Positions 1-11,976 of a DNA stretch of 64,000 nt are shown here, piece after piece; positions within the stretch are counted from its first letter, which is position 1; each line of letters opens with the position of its first letter. The DNA is from Purshia tridentata (Eukaryota > Streptophyta > Magnoliopsida > Rosales > Rosaceae), in NCBI GenBank assembly GCA_003254885.1, contig QANT01003437.1:84500-148499 (forward strand), in the 5' to 3' direction. The translations under genes were made by a program, and so were the position numbers. The notes under the pieces were generated by a model that did no database searches, was not told where the DNA came from, and was given only the letters and a program-made list of their open reading frames with translations.

Positions 1-373
1 ACATTAAGTGTTTGAAGACTCCTCTATGTATGACACACACACATATAGGCTCATCATGTACAAAGTTATACAATATGGATGCAATAAGAATTAGCTGTAA
101 AACTGATATCAATAATTGAAATGTGTCCTTTGAAATGTGTCCTTTAAAAATTGAACAAATTTATTATTATGCAGAAACAAAAAATATATTTATAATATTT
201 TAACTCATATTATCTTGACCAAGATGATTAAATGCCTATAAATTCAAGGGGTGCAACTTCACAGCTAGGACTCAACTTGAATTTTGATCAGTCATTATCA
301 CATAAAACAGGCAATGTTAAAGTAGGTAGTTGGTATTCAGCAGTTTATGACGTATATGCATGATAAAAGAAAC

Positions 374-1614
374 CTGGAAAAGGCCTTTGGCATGTCCGGA
401 CGTGTTAGAAGCTTGGAGAGCAGCAAAGCAGCTATAGTGCGCATGGGGCCCGCATTTGAAAGGTAATCCTTAGAGAACCCTATTATCCTCAATACCAGAG
501 GAGCTGGCTCAAGCTTTCCATGATTGCTGTCATTTGCAATACTAGTATCAACAGTGGAGATATCAAACGGAACCAACACGAGTATAGAAAGCCACAAAAG
601 TATCACACATTTAGCTTCCATCTCTCCCGTACTTTCCTGCCTCAGTGATGACACTGAAGTTGTGTGATGGCACTTCTCCAAGAGAGAAACAGCAAGCTCC
701 AAGTCAGAAACTTGATGCGGGAAGAACCTGACAACAGCCTTGTATCCGCAAACTGTGACCAGAGAATAAATAATGATGCATATGGGCTTAATCACTTTAA
801 GAATTTTGTCTGAAGCAACACCTAATTGAACTGTTTTAGAGCGGACAATAAACATCAGTGGGGAAACGATGCTTTCCAGGTAAGGTTCTACTAATTGACC
901 CTGTTCTTGATACTTGTCCATCTGCATACAAAGAAAGCAAAAAAGTTTAGTTTTAAAAAAAACTATTCTTGGAAACTAAACAATGAGTTGAAAAACAAAC
1001 TTAAAAGCCAACATGAATTGTCAATCACAAACTACATAACCATACCTAAATCATATAATAATCACTAGATATGAGTTCCAAATGGGTCCAATGTCTCCAA
1101 TCACAAAATCCTAGTCCTAAACCCATACATTCTAAAATCAAATGAAATTGGGTTTATCCCAGATATCCAAACCAACGCCAATCCATCACACAGTAACACC
1201 AAATGGGGTTTGATCACGAACCTCAATGTTGAACTTAATTCATATCTTAGTCAGTTAAAATTGGCTCTAATCACAAAGTTGATAGAAAATGGGCCTTATC
1301 TTACAGTAATTCCAAATGGGTTTAGTGCTAAAAATTTAATCTTGCAAATGCAGCAAACATTATGAGAGAGAGAGAGAGAGCGAGAGAGAGAGATGGAGAT
1401 TGAGTGTTACGATGGATCGGATCTTGTGGGGAGCTGAGGGATCGGAGACACGTCCATTGGAAACTATGTCGTCTAAGATGGACTTGACGAGCTTCCATTC
1501 TTGAAGGAAGTACTTCTGAAGCACTGCCTCCTTGGCACCGTGCTCGTCATCTTCTTCTTCACCCACTGCTAACTCTTCTTTCTGCTTTTGGTTTTCTTCT
1601 GCTATGGCTGCCAT
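374..1614 (-). CDS. TBCD: Tubulin-folding cofactor D, N-terminal part (exons 1-2, runs off left edge)
   Basis: Cofactor D captures beta-tubulin after cofactor A and takes part in the alpha/beta dimer assembly complex in the cytosol; the Arabidopsis orthologue is TITAN1, needed in embryo and endosperm. Exon 1 is 1614-1411 (ATG at 1614) and ends ...KIRSI before GTAACA; exon 2 is 921-374, opens [19 protein letters not shown] and ends ...[10 protein letters not shown] before GTTTCT. Both junctions are phase 0/2 consistent with the plant family. The segment carries the conserved phrases [43 protein letters not shown] and [15 protein letters not shown]. About 250 of the roughly 1,250 residues usual for the family are present; the HEAT-repeat bulk lies left of base 1. 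The 5' end has been copied in tandem just upstream (see the 125-bp repeat). Identity is firm; exon 2 donor is the only less certain point. Confidence 0.93.
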
Positions 1615-1803
1615 TTTCTACAAAGAGAGATAGAAGAAGGTAGGGGTGTTGGTGTTCAATTCCCGCCTTTGTCACTGACTTCTTCACCCACTGCTAACTC
1701 TTCTTTCTGCTTTGGGTTTTCTTCTGCTATGGCTGCCATTTTCTACAAAGAGAGATAGAAGAAGGCGGGGGTGTTGGTGTTCAATTCCCGCCTTTGTCAC
1801 TGA
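1554..1803. repeat. 125-bp tandem duplication over the cofactor D start codon
   Basis: Two adjacent copies, about 1554-1678 and 1679-1803, aligned at a constant offset of 125 and differing at about two positions. Each contains the 5' leader, the ATG and about the first 20 codons of cofactor D (minus strand). The upstream copy therefore makes a second start at 1739. Confidence 0.95.
1656..1739 (-). CDS. 27-codon upstream ORF made by the tandem copy of the cofactor D start
   Basis: The outer copy of the duplicated start reads [20 protein letters not shown], the same N-terminus as cofactor D except Q9P, then runs through the junction into leader sequence (VSDKGGN) and stops at 1656. If the transcript begins upstream of 1739, ribosomes meet this ORF before the real start at 1614, with 41 bases between stop and start. 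The ORF is visible directly; whether it lies in the mRNA is not known. Confidence 0.5.
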   Translation of the reverse strand: MAAIAEENPKQKEELAVGEEVSDKGGN

Positions 1804-3980
1804 AAGTCTGAAACTGAAGCTCGTTGGAAGAGTGTATTAGTGTAATGTGTCTGTTTGTGTACATGAAATTTGCTAATTCGGTGTTGTTTGCTAGACCAGT
1901 TTTATGGTCTGCCATCGACTCATCATCCTTTTTTAAGTTTTAACAATAGAACAATTTTTTATGGGAAAATAAATTAATAATACAGCAATTGATTGTTGAA
2001 ATCAACTTGAAAGGAATGAGAGGTTTAAAATATTAAATATGTATGGAAAGATTATTCAAATGATAATTATGTTCTTTAGCTCTTAGGAATTTTTATTTTT
2101 TTTTGGATAAGTAGCTCTTAGGAATTTAATTTGCTAAATCCAATCCACCAACAAAATTGGTAAATAGATCATAATGTATGGCCAAGGAGGGGAGGGGAGT
2201 GCAGGGGGAGGGTGGTATGTGACAATTTTTGGACATAAAATGTGACATTATGTACTGTCACTTAAGAATTAATTGTGATATGATCAACTGATCATATGTA
2301 TGGTACGAGATTATTGTTTTATAGGAAATGTGAAGAAATGATGGAATGAACTATTTTGAACATTGAATAGAAGTTAATACGGTAGAGTGACATAAAACAA
2401 AAATTATATTTTTAACTAACATAATGATTAAAATTAAGTATCTTAACTTAAATTTTTCATAAAAAAATTAACTAGACATATTCATTCATAAAATAAAAAC
2501 AAAAAACAATTTAAATAGTGATTGCTCGTGTAAAAAATATAATTAAACTATCTTTGGTGCTGAGAAACTACTTCAGAATGATATTCTTTCAGTTTCTTAC
2601 CCATGACATGATATATGCTCGTACAATCACTTATCAACTATTAGATGTTTTTGTTCTTTTAAAGTTCAGTTTAATGAGCATGACACAGCACCAACAATTG
2701 AGGTTGAAAATTTGTAAATATTCATGCAGATTTCATATAAACTATTAAAAATTTGTGTGCAACTTACTTAATATTAATGTGTCACTTAATAAATATTGGA
2801 ATAATATTGCGTATGGCTGTATTAATTATGGGCTACAGGAGGCTTGAGGGATGGTGCTTTGTCTAAGCTCAAAAAAACCATTGCTTGTGATGTTACATTG
2901 TTTTATTTTTGGTACTCAAAATACATAAAATAAAACAATATAACATCATCACAAGCAATGATGTAGTCTTGTAGAACTTTTGAATTAAAAAAATGCAATC
3001 TTTCACCACACTCTATATCATGCAAATCTCTATATTCATCTTTCTATATATGCCACTTGGTGAAGACTGATCAGTTTGGACTTTGAACACATGAGTTAAC
3101 CTGAACCCAAAGTAAAAGAGCTTTTGTACTATATCTTATGAGTTGGCAGCACCCTAGGCAATGAATTGGGGTCAGCTAGCTATTTGAAAACTGATCATTG
3201 TGTGCATATTGAGGTTATAACCTCCCTCTCACATGTCATGAAAGGAAGGTTTTATTGAGTTTATTCAAAGATAATTTGTTTACGTAGGCTGATTACAAAC
3301 TTAATTTGTTTTCTAACTTAAAAAATTAACATGTTTTGAATTATGTTAAGACCGTATTATATAGTAGTAGATATTGAACCATTATGTGAGTTGAGAGGAG
3401 AATACCATATTTTGAGTCACATATGCAATTTCATATATCTTGGTCGATCTTTTCTCTTTTTCTCTGGGTAAAAATTTCATCTTGCTCCTTTCAAGTTCAA
3501 TAATTTTAGAATTTTTTAAATTTTAAGGAAAAGAAAAAAAAGTTTTTCCAAGGCGTTTATGTAAATGGATTATTTTATGAACAAATTAAGAGAGGTGGCA
3601 ATCATATGACTTATAATTAGTGTTGTATATCAACCAGCTGTTGATCTATGAAGACATAGAAGTCAACCTTATGAATATAGATCAACTTAGTAATTATTTT
3701 CTTTTAAAAAAAACGATATATATATATATCGGATCTGTTATTTTTTTATTTTATTTTTTTTCTGGAAAGCACCCTCAACTCAAGTACAAAGATTAAGTAG
3801 CATACAATCATACATATTAGGAACACATTAAATAGAAACTCCAAGACAAAGAAAAACTTGGTATTCACATCCCTTCATAGTTTGTATATTCATACATAAT
3901 ATATATATATATATATCAACATTAACAAGTAACACATCAAAGAACAAATGCATGTCCATCCTCAAAAGGCTAGCTATCGA
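1804..3980. other. Intergenic, AT-rich; no gene recognised
   Basis: The open frames here, the longest about 76 codons at 2518-2748, match no family I know and have low-complexity AT-rich composition. The stretch holds a hairpin at 2879-2960, a GGGGAGGGG purine patch near 2190-2210 and short TA runs near 3718-3730 and 3900-3918. Confidence 0.6.
2879..2960. repeat. 82-nt near-perfect hairpin (foldback or small-RNA precursor-like)
   Basis: The left arm starts CATTGCTTGTGATG and the right arm, reverse complemented, also starts CATTGCTTGTGATG; both continue with TTAYATTGTTTTATTTT. The arms are about 31-34 nt, with a 3-nt bulge (an extra ATG in the right arm) and one mismatch, around a loop of about 15 nt. 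Confidence 0.75.
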
Positions 3981-4628
3981 TCAGGGCTTCTTGGCAGCTC
4001 TATACCTGGAAGCAAACCTGTGAAACAAAGCCAGTGCATTGCTAGTGACCTGTGCCACATTGAGCACCTTTCCTTTGATAGTGGCCTTCAATTTGCTCAT
4101 TTTTTGCCCTGGAAACTGATCCACACAAGTGGTTGCATCTGTGAGGGCAGAGCTCACCCAGGTCTCAACATTGCTTATGTGCCAAAACATGTCATCTCCC
4201 ACAGTTTGTTGGTCCAATCTACGAAGCTCCTTAATAGACTCACCAAGTTGGTCCACACTATCATTGATCTGCTGCAAGCAATCTTGGACAACTTGGTAGT
4301 CCTTGCTGGCCTTGATGGCCTTGAGCTCCTTTGCCACTTTCAGTACATAAGCCCTTGCATACTGGGCCCGGTACAGGCTCACGGACAGGGCTACTTGGGC
4401 CAGTTGCTGTGGGCTTTGGATGGTCATGTTAGGTGTGACGTAGGTGGAGAGGCAGTGGATACAAAGGGCCGGGTAGCGGGTGGTCTGGCACGAGGCCTCG
4501 ATGTAGGCCCGAGCCCGCGAACGCCTAGCATGTCTGGCGGCATGTCTAGGAAAGGCTGCCTCAAGGCTGCTAGCAATGGAGAAAATGACGAGGAGGATTA
4601 GCAGCAAGGGAAGGCTAAGTCTCGCCAT
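3981..4628 (-). CDS. Secreted PMEI / invertase-inhibitor domain protein
   Basis: A single-exon 215-residue protein of the plant pectin methylesterase inhibitor / invertase inhibitor superfamily, which forms four-helix bundles that block pectin methylesterases in the wall or acid invertases. Residues 1-24 are a signal peptide (MARLSLPLLLILLVIFSIAS). A basic Arg-rich stretch (about 27-40) precedes the domain. The family cysteines are present: C47 and C56 (hairpin pair), C117 and C168, plus an extra C59. The frame is open 26 codons further, to 4706, but a TATA box at 4721-4727 puts the transcript start near 4695, so the Met at 4628 is chosen. PMEI and invertase-inhibitor roles cannot be told apart from sequence alone; PMEI is the likelier. 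Confidence 0.9.
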   Translation of the reverse strand: MARLSLPLLLILLVIFSIASSLEAAFPRHAARHARRSRARAYIEASCQTTRYPALCIHCLSTYVTPNMTIQSPQQLAQVALSVSLYRAQYARAYVLKVAKELKAIKASKDYQVVQDCLQQINDSVDQLGESIKELRRLDQQTVGDDMFWHISNVETWVSSALTDATTCVDQFPGQKMSKLKATIKGKVLNVAQVTSNALALFHRFASRYRAAKKP

Positions 4629-4720
4629 TCTGGAATGGATTGATAATTGATTGTCAAATGAAGAAATGGGTTTCAAGTTTGAAGTTTTGAGTCTGAGAGA
4701 TGTCAATGAGTATAGGGTGC

Positions 4721-4727
4721 TTATATA
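4721..4727 (-). promoter_or_regulatory. TATA box of the PMEI-domain gene
   Basis: Minus-strand TATATAA within CCCTATATAAGCACCC, 93 bases upstream of the chosen ATG. At the usual 25-32 base spacing the transcript starts around 4690-4697, which excludes the in-frame codon at 4706. Confidence 0.7.
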
Positions 4728-4739
4728 GGGGTTGCGAAT

Positions 4740-6678
4740 TAGTTATCACATGGACACATGGTCAGCTTAACTTGCGCTTTAAGTGCATTAAGCACAAATT
4801 TTTTTGCATGTATTGTTGTATTGGGATTTGGGTCTAGAAGAAATCCCAATAGAATAGCTATTTTATTTGGGTAATTGTGATTTTGATCATTCCAATCAGA
4901 TTGGATCAACATTGTTTATGATTAAGCGATAAGTATCTGCCTACCATCTGGATTTTATTTGAGGGAGAAACAAGAAGCTCCAACTTTAAGGAATGCCCAG
5001 CTGGACCAAGTTTTACTTGTGCAGTTGTGCTTACCCAACATTTGTAGCACTTCATGGGAATGAACACGTGTTAATATATTATGTTGGTCAAAGTTTCATG
5101 TAATTTACGTTTCATTGTTCCACTTTTACACTGAATTTGATCATGCCTCTCAAACCATGAGCATTGATCACAGTATATGGAAATTAATGCTACACTTACT
5201 AGATGAATAAACGAAAATTTTTTCTTATCAGAATATCTAGGTTGTAAATATGAACGATTGACCAAGTAAAACTCTCGCCTAATTTTGTAGTTCAATTTAA
5301 AAATACGATAACATAATATGTTAAGTTGTATGGCAAAATAATATTACTTTATGAAATCCAAAGAAAATGAAATTATGTAAAATTATTTTCAGTATTAGGT
5401 TGGTATAAATAAAAGTTGTTTGGGAACATAATCCTTACATTATGTTTATGAGATTCTAGAATAATGCATTAAGAAAAACACTAATTATATATTATACAGT
5501 ATTGCAAGAGTAGTGGGGGTATCACACCAATAAGTAATCAATCACATGGGTTTAGGTGGTTTTATAGATAAATCAATCAAAATGCACCTTTTCCCCTGTT
5601 ACAATCTTGGAATATCTTGCATGCAATACATTGTGGGGAATTTTATATTGCTATTGTCTCTGTTTCACAGACAAACATAATTACTGAAAAAACAACCTTC
5701 AATTGACAATTATTCCCTTATGTAAAACATACTCTATTTTTCCTTTTACCAAACAATGAATGAGATGGCTATTATTGTTCCTAGAATGGCCCAATTGCCC
5801 ATCAAGATGTAACATGCTAGACATGATAGAAGAATTGCATGCTTTGCGCATTGGATCATACTTTGTCCCCCACACACTTCCAAGTCCCAAGACTCCCCAA
5901 GCCCCAACCAAGGAAAAAAAGGCAGGGGTATAATTAAGTTCTTATCAAAACATGTTATCCAGCTTGAATAAGCAAGGTTGGAATGCAAAAGTTGTCCCTC
6001 TGCAATATTACAAAATTCATTCTAACATGGAAAAATGCCTGGATGTGTAACAGAAACTAAACAAATCATCTTCTTTACATAACATTTTAATCTAGAACTG
6101 GCTAGCTGAAAATTTTTGTAATCATGATTGAGTTATGACCCAGGTTTTATCAAACAAAACCCACCCTCATTTGCCTTGCCAATCGGTGGCATGATGCATA
6201 TCAAGGACTCAGAATCAAGCCATATCATAAAGACAATCTAAAGAATAAATACCATTCCATAATAAAAAAGAATATGAATCTGAATTCTGAAGTGAGAGCC
6301 CGTAAGTAAACTTTGATCTAAATCGCTACATTATATGCATCAGAAAAACCATACAATCAAAATCTATCCAATGACAATTGAGTTTTACAACACAAGTTTC
6401 ATCTTTATCACATACTACACCTTTACCTAAATGAGGCACATACATCCAATCGGAAATATAACCATCACTTCAAATGCTGCATGACCATGAATATCATATA
6501 AAAACGTTTCCAAACCAAATAGAATCCACACACAATATAATAAAGATTATTTTCAAGTAATCCATAAAAAACTCATTTTCCTCAAGGTTTTATACCCTCA
6601 ATTTCTAACAAGCAGTGACAACATATATGCTATCAGTTACTTCAGTTCACAAACACATGGGCCAGCACCAATAGAGAG

Positions 6679-6723
<45 letters not shown>

Positions 6724-6913
6724 ATGAGATGGAGAGAGATAGATAGAGAGATAGAGAGAGAGATGGTTGAACAAGTATTTAATAGCTCATTTCATCTTAC
6801 AATTATACAAAGACCAAATCACAAACAACAACAATATATTGAGAAAAGCAACAGACTGTATAAAGCACACCGCGTACCCATATGGACATTGATTGTCACA
6901 AAGAACTAACACG
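4740..6913. other. Intergenic; no gene recognised
   Basis: AT-rich DNA with short frames on both strands (longest about 80 codons, 5746-5988) that overlap each other and match nothing known. It ends in a (GA)n microsatellite. Confidence 0.6.
6675..6768. repeat. (GA)n microsatellite with GATA variants
   Basis: Uninterrupted GA from about 6683 to 6720, then imperfect GAGATA/GAGAGA to about 6768. It lies about 150 bases beyond the stop codon of the DUF641 gene, so probably in its 3' UTR or flank. Confidence 0.9.
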
Positions 6914-8182
6914 TCATTCAGCAACCTTCATGCCAGAGAGATAAACTCGACTTTGAATCACACTGCCTCCAACCCAAAAACCAGGCATGATCATGAGACC
7001 AACCTTAGGCTTTTGATCACTTTCATCCATTATCAAATTCTTCACCACACTTTCCATATAAACCTCTGAGAACTCACTCCCCTTCTTAACCTGAAAGACC
7101 TCAACATGAGGATCAAAAGAATAAGCCAACCTATGCAAAAGCCATATTGACTTGGCCAGTTTCAGAAAAGCCTGGTAAAAGGGAGTCCTTGGATGCCCAC
7201 CACCCATTACATAATTACGTTGATCTAAATTCCCAAAAAACGAAGTCTCCATCTTTGGGTGAACCACCACTAGGTACTTGCTCCTGCAAAATCTTCCAAA
7301 AATAGAATCTGGATTTTGGCCAAGCATGTCCAATGGATCCATGTCCCGTAGAGCGAGAAATTGGTGGAAAAAGCTGTCCTTAGTGACCATAAGATTGTCT
7401 AATTTAATGGAGAAGTTTTCCTGCTGAAAGCCACTGAACATTCTTTGGCATATATGGGACTCAAATGCATACTTCTTGTGAGCTCTCTTTGCATAAACAA
7501 TACTGGGCTCAATTGAGTTAGCAGCTGCATCAAGGTCCCAGCCAGCCGCTTTCATCATGTTAATCAATGGTTTAGAAAAGTCATGAATAGCTTTAAAGGC
7601 AGCTTCAACAACCGATGTGAAGAGATCAGGGGTTAGATCCACAGGTGGAAAACCATTTTCATCAGTGGAACCTTCTGATTCCTTTATAGACAATCCCCTA
7701 AGCTTTAGATTCTTTTCCAACTTTGCTTGCTTCTGTTTTGCCTCTTCAATATGCTGCTGAAGCTGAAGGATCTCAGAATCTTTATTCTGGATTTCAGACT
7801 GGAATTTCTTAACCATAACCCCATAGGTTTTCAGAAGAATTTGTTGTTCTTGAATCTCTGCAGCTAAGCGGGAGTCCTGTGGAGAAACACATACTGGGCT
7901 GGGATTGTTCTCCCTATAGAAGTGCTTAAGTTCAGAGAGGTTTTTTAGCTCAGCAATTACAAGCTTATCAGCAGCTTGAATTTTGTCAGGGTCATAGGGA
8001 GTATGAGCAGCTTGGAGCTGGATGTAAGCTGACTTCAGGGATGAGATGTTTGTAAAAACCTTAGATACCAGGGCTTCCACAGCTTCTGAATTCTGATTCA
8101 TGGCCTCTTCCATGGGTTGTGGGTGAACCTTCTGGCTATTGTTCTCACGGAGTTGAGTATCTTTTGCTCCAGTGGGTAGCAT
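6914..8182 (-). CDS. DUF641 family protein, GIL1 (gravitropic in the light)-like
   Basis: 422 residues from the ATG at 8182. The frame is open four more codons, but those begin with TTG, so the downstream Met (MLPTGAKDTQL) is the start. The DUF641 region lies at about residues 25-150 and has LVSKVFTNISSLKSAYIQLQ and the AADKLVIAELKNLSELKHFY phrase. A coiled coil follows at about 105-165 (IQNKDSEILQLQQHIEEAKQ). The plant-specific central block (LFTSVVEAAFKAIHDFSKPL) and the C-terminal block (PGFWVGGSVIQSRVYLSGMK) are present. Family members include GIL1, which acts in phytochrome control of gravitropism in Arabidopsis, but this is one of several subfamilies, so only the family is assigned. The coding part is intronless; 5'-UTR introns are likely upstream. 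Confidence 0.9.
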   Translation of the reverse strand: MLPTGAKDTQLRENNSQKVHPQPMEEAMNQNSEAVEALVSKVFTNISSLKSAYIQLQAAHTPYDPDKIQAADKLVIAELKNLSELKHFYRENNPSPVCVSPQDSRLAAEIQEQQILLKTYGVMVKKFQSEIQNKDSEILQLQQHIEEAKQKQAKLEKNLKLRGLSIKESEGSTDENGFPPVDLTPDLFTSVVEAAFKAIHDFSKPLINMMKAAGWDLDAAANSIEPSIVYAKRAHKKYAFESHICQRMFSGFQQENFSIKLDNLMVTKDSFFHQFLALRDMDPLDMLGQNPDSIFGRFCRSKYLVVVHPKMETSFFGNLDQRNYVMGGGHPRTPFYQAFLKLAKSIWLLHRLAYSFDPHVEVFQVKKGSEFSEVYMESVVKNLIMDESDQKPKVGLMIMPGFWVGGSVIQSRVYLSGMKVAE

Positions 8183-9359
8183 AGCTACTTCCAAAAGGAG
8201 TGGTTAAATTGACTTTCTTCAGAAAAAACACAAATACTACAGAACCTGCAAACTTCAGCATAAGTGTTAATTGCATATGCTGAAATCAACAGGTCCAAGA
8301 ATATGACAGCATTGATGCGTGTTTTACACCAGCATAAATGTATATTAAAAACAATTAGCCCATAAACATTCATATAAACAAAGATTTAGTTATGGATATG
8401 GCTCAATAAAGATTTGCATAAGGAGTTGAATTTGAACAATTTCTGACTATGTTAAAATTGCATTAACTGCCAGACCACTTGCATGAACATCTGTACACCT
8501 ATATATTTCTCTGCTGACTCCAAAATCCATATTCCAAAATCCATCTTCTTCCAATCAATAACATCTGGTGTTCCATAACTGTAACTGATAAAAATTTAAC
8601 CATGCAAGAATCCTAACCAAGACATCTGTCATAAACCCTTATGTTGTCACGTCAAACTCTAACATTTACCATGTTCTGATCTGTCTCCGAGAAAATCCGC
8701 AAAGAATCAATAAATCTTTGAAGGTTAAACTTTTATTTTCCGGAAGTTGGAAACTTTTATGAAGCTTTGGCAAGAATCAGGTAGAATCCAAAAACAAATG
8801 ATATCCAGAAACAATACTAAACGAATATTGCACCCCAGAAAAAATACTCACACTAGCTAGCAAGCAGTGCTTGTAGTATTCTGTCAAAGTACTCTAATTA
8901 ATCAATTTTAATTTTGTTTTCTTTCTAGTAACTAACAGGACTATGAATACAGAATACGGTCATGACATGTTATATGACTCATGGCAAAATCAGATATTTC
9001 ATTCCGTTTAAAATTTCTTGCTTAAGTTCAAACTTGTACAGTGAGTATGCAAAGCTATAACTTAGATATATGAACTAAATAAAATACAAATACTACCTAG
9101 AACATTAGGAGCGAATTACAAGCAAGAGTCCTCAAAAAGTCACAATTTACTGAAAAGATTCACAGTCTCATGAAATGGTTCATACCAACAAAATTGTGCA
9201 AATATCAGCGATTCATGCCAAAAAATTTAAAACATGGGATCAAACTATGAGCTCAAAAAACAAGTTGTACTGATCAGATGAACAATCAAAATAGGGAAAA
9301 GAAAAAGAGAAACCCAAAACATATATTGCAAAAATGAGAAATGGGCATCAGCTGCTCAC

Positions 9360-9422
9360 CTGTTAGGAGCACATATCTGCCACAGGCTGCATCTGGCAAA
9401 CATAATAATAATACCCTTCAAC
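9360..9422 (-). other. Probable non-coding 5'-UTR exon of the DUF641 gene
   Basis: On the minus strand, TGTTTTAG at about 9423-9430 is a good acceptor and AACAG/GTGAGC at 9360/9359 a strong donor. A second strong donor, CGG/GTAAGTG, ends a possible first exon at 9531. The 3' acceptor before the ATG could be TTTGCAG near 8248 or TTCTGAAG near 8218. This would give a 5'-UTR intron of about 1.1 kb across 8220-9359. Inferred from splice signals only. Confidence 0.4.
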
Positions 9423-11730
9423 CTAAAACACAGTACAAAGTTTAAATTAATACCTCTAATCATGCAGAGAACATACAATACGTGAATATGCACTGATTTG
9501 TAGCTGATCTTCAGAACCAAAACCACTTACCCGACAAAGAGTCCTCTTTCAACCTCGACGGCGATCCCTAACCCTAGCAGTCAGATTAAGATGAGCCTTA
9601 AATCTCTGCAAGCCTCAATTACTGTGACAGGTCGGTAGGTGTAGTATCAGACTCTGCAAGCCCTAATTAAGCATCAGATCGGTTACTCTAAAACGAAGTG
9701 TTGCATTGGGATATTTTCTTTGGCTGTTTCGTACGGTCAAATTACTACAAATAGAAAACCAATATAGAAAATGACTTTTTTATTCTCTGTCTTTTCTTTT
9801 TGGGTTATTTTTGCCAAGTCTCCTACCTAACTTTGTTTACCATTTTTACTGACATGATTTTCTTTTTGGAATAATTATCAAAACACTTATTTTATGCCAC
9901 CTTCTTCTTGTATAGTACATTCATTTAATGGGTTTCTCGACGGGTCTAGTTAATTTTCATCTGGCCTCTTTTTTTTCTCTTCAGTCCACTTCATTTTTCT
10001 GTTATTCTTTTCTGTCTGTCTTCGTTTAATTCATCTCAAACTCACTTTTCTCTTATTTCTCACTTTTCTTTTTACTCTCATTTCTCTCTTCTCTCTTCTC
10101 TCTTCTCTCTTCTCTCTTCTCTCTCTTGGATGCATCGTTGTCCAACCATGGATGGCGGAGACTCACCTTCTCGTGCTCGCCTCTTCTTCTTCTTTCTTTC
10201 CATGACCTTCAATCGTCCATCTATCTAGAGACAACGGCAGATCGACGCTGAAGCTAGCGCCTTTCCAGCCAATTTTCCGACAAATTCGACACTACTCAAC
10301 TTGATTTTGGTATATTTTTACTTTTCTAATCATGGGCTCTCTTTCTCCCATGATCTTGCTTATCAATTTTGAGATTTTGCGATTTTGAAATATTAAAATG
10401 GTATTGATAGTTGTGCGGGATTTGTAGCTATATTGATTAAGAATTTTGCTCTACACCTAGGTTCCAAGTTCTTGAGCAAGAAAGATTTGGGCGGGCGGAA
10501 ATAGCAGAAAATTGTTAAAGTTTGTTTTCGGCTCTCTCTCTCTCTGTAACTTGGATTTTGGATTTTTAGATTGTTTTTTTGTTTCTTACCAAAATTTTCT
10601 TTCCCATCTTATCACTACTGCTCCAAAGTCCAAACACTTGTCTTACATGCAGCTTTACTTGTTAATTAGACTATGTAAATCACACTCAGATCTGGTCCAC
10701 CTCCATTTTTAAGCTTGTTTGTTTAACAAAATGAAATAAACTTCATTTCCCATCATTTGATTCATAAGCTTCTGCTTAAAATTATTTGCCTCTATTGCCG
10801 ATTAATACAACCAACCACTGCCACAAAAGATTTATACTTTGAAGTGGGAGCTAATAAAACTTTAGAGCTCAACACAAACCCAATTTTTTTAAGAAAAGAA
10901 AAAAATAACAGAGGAAATACATATTTGTTATTGAATTGGGATATAAATCTCACATTATATGCGTTTTATATTGATACTATCAGAAAACATCAACCTCTTA
11001 TGTTGGTGTTTCATTATTACTTTTTTCTTTTATACTTTTTCCTTCTTCTTAAGTATGATTCTTGATTTCTTTGTATTGGAATTTGCCACGGCTTGCATGT
11101 TGTTTTAAAGTAAATTAATGAAGTGTTATCATTGAAATAATTTATATCTTTTATGCTGTGTATTCTACTTGCAGATATCTACAAGATGCTTTCAAGGTTC
11201 CTATAGTTATACTACTTACTGATGATGCGAAATGCTTTCAAGGTTTCTATAAATTTGTGTTTTTTTTAATAGTTGCAAATCCTTGTATTTATTTTTTTTC
11301 TCCTGTATGTACAAATTGATAAAGCTGCAAAGCTGCTGAGTAGTATGGATCATGGCTAAAATGTTGGGTGCATCTTGGTTAGAGTAGATTTTGTTGATGC
11401 TTGAGGACAAAGATGATTAAAGGGAATATAATGGTTTAGTCAATTGAAACCTTAAGTTTTCTTGTTTTGGGAACTATTATGGCGCAGAACAAGTTATGCT
11501 CTTTTAGCTTGTGATCAGCAAAAGTCAGAATTGGATGATATTTGGTGTAGAATTTGTTACTGTTATTTAAAGCATGGGTGATGCTTCAAAAGTTATAATT
11601 TAGGAGGTGGTAATTGCATCTAATTTGATTGTTGGGTTTATGGATTTGGGGGTCAATGGTTTTAGCTTTTAATCATATTTAGAATCATACAATGTTTATA
11701 TTTTTCCTCACTGGCTGCTTTCAGAATTGA

Positions 11731-11976
11731 ACACATCCAAGTCTAAAGCATTTGTCATTGTGGAGATGTGTTCTACGTCCTCCACCTGAATTTGACAAAT
11801 TCAATCAGTTAAGAACTCTTTTTTTAAGTGAAGTTAGTGTAGATGGAACTGTTTTGACACATCTGTTCTCTTTTTGTATTTTCCTTGAAAGATTCACCTT
11901 AAAGAAGTGTCAAGTGGGTTCATATTTGATGGTTTTTGGTCCATCAATTTGTCTAAAGGATTTAAAAGTGCTTTAA
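11731..11976 (+). pseudogene. F-box/LRR (FBD-type) protein fragment
   Basis: The frame reads THPSLKHLSLWRCVLRPPPE, then FDKFNQLRTLFLSEVSVDG, then LTHLFSFCIFLERFTLKKCQ. These are two leucine-rich-repeat units typical of plant F-box/FBD/LRR proteins (SCF ubiquitin-ligase substrate adaptors). There is no F-box, no FBD domain and no ATG: the frame closes with TGA directly upstream (11728-11730) and about 80 codons later. It is best read as a decayed or captured exon. Confidence 0.7.

Noticed and set aside
3948-4601. 217-codon plus-strand open frame opposite the PMEI-domain gene
   Set aside because: It is the antisense shadow of a well-supported PMEI protein and has no similarity of its own.
4629-4706. 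26-residue N-terminal extension of the PMEI-domain protein
   Set aside because: It starts upstream of the likely transcript start given the TATA box at 4721-4727, and would bury the signal peptide.
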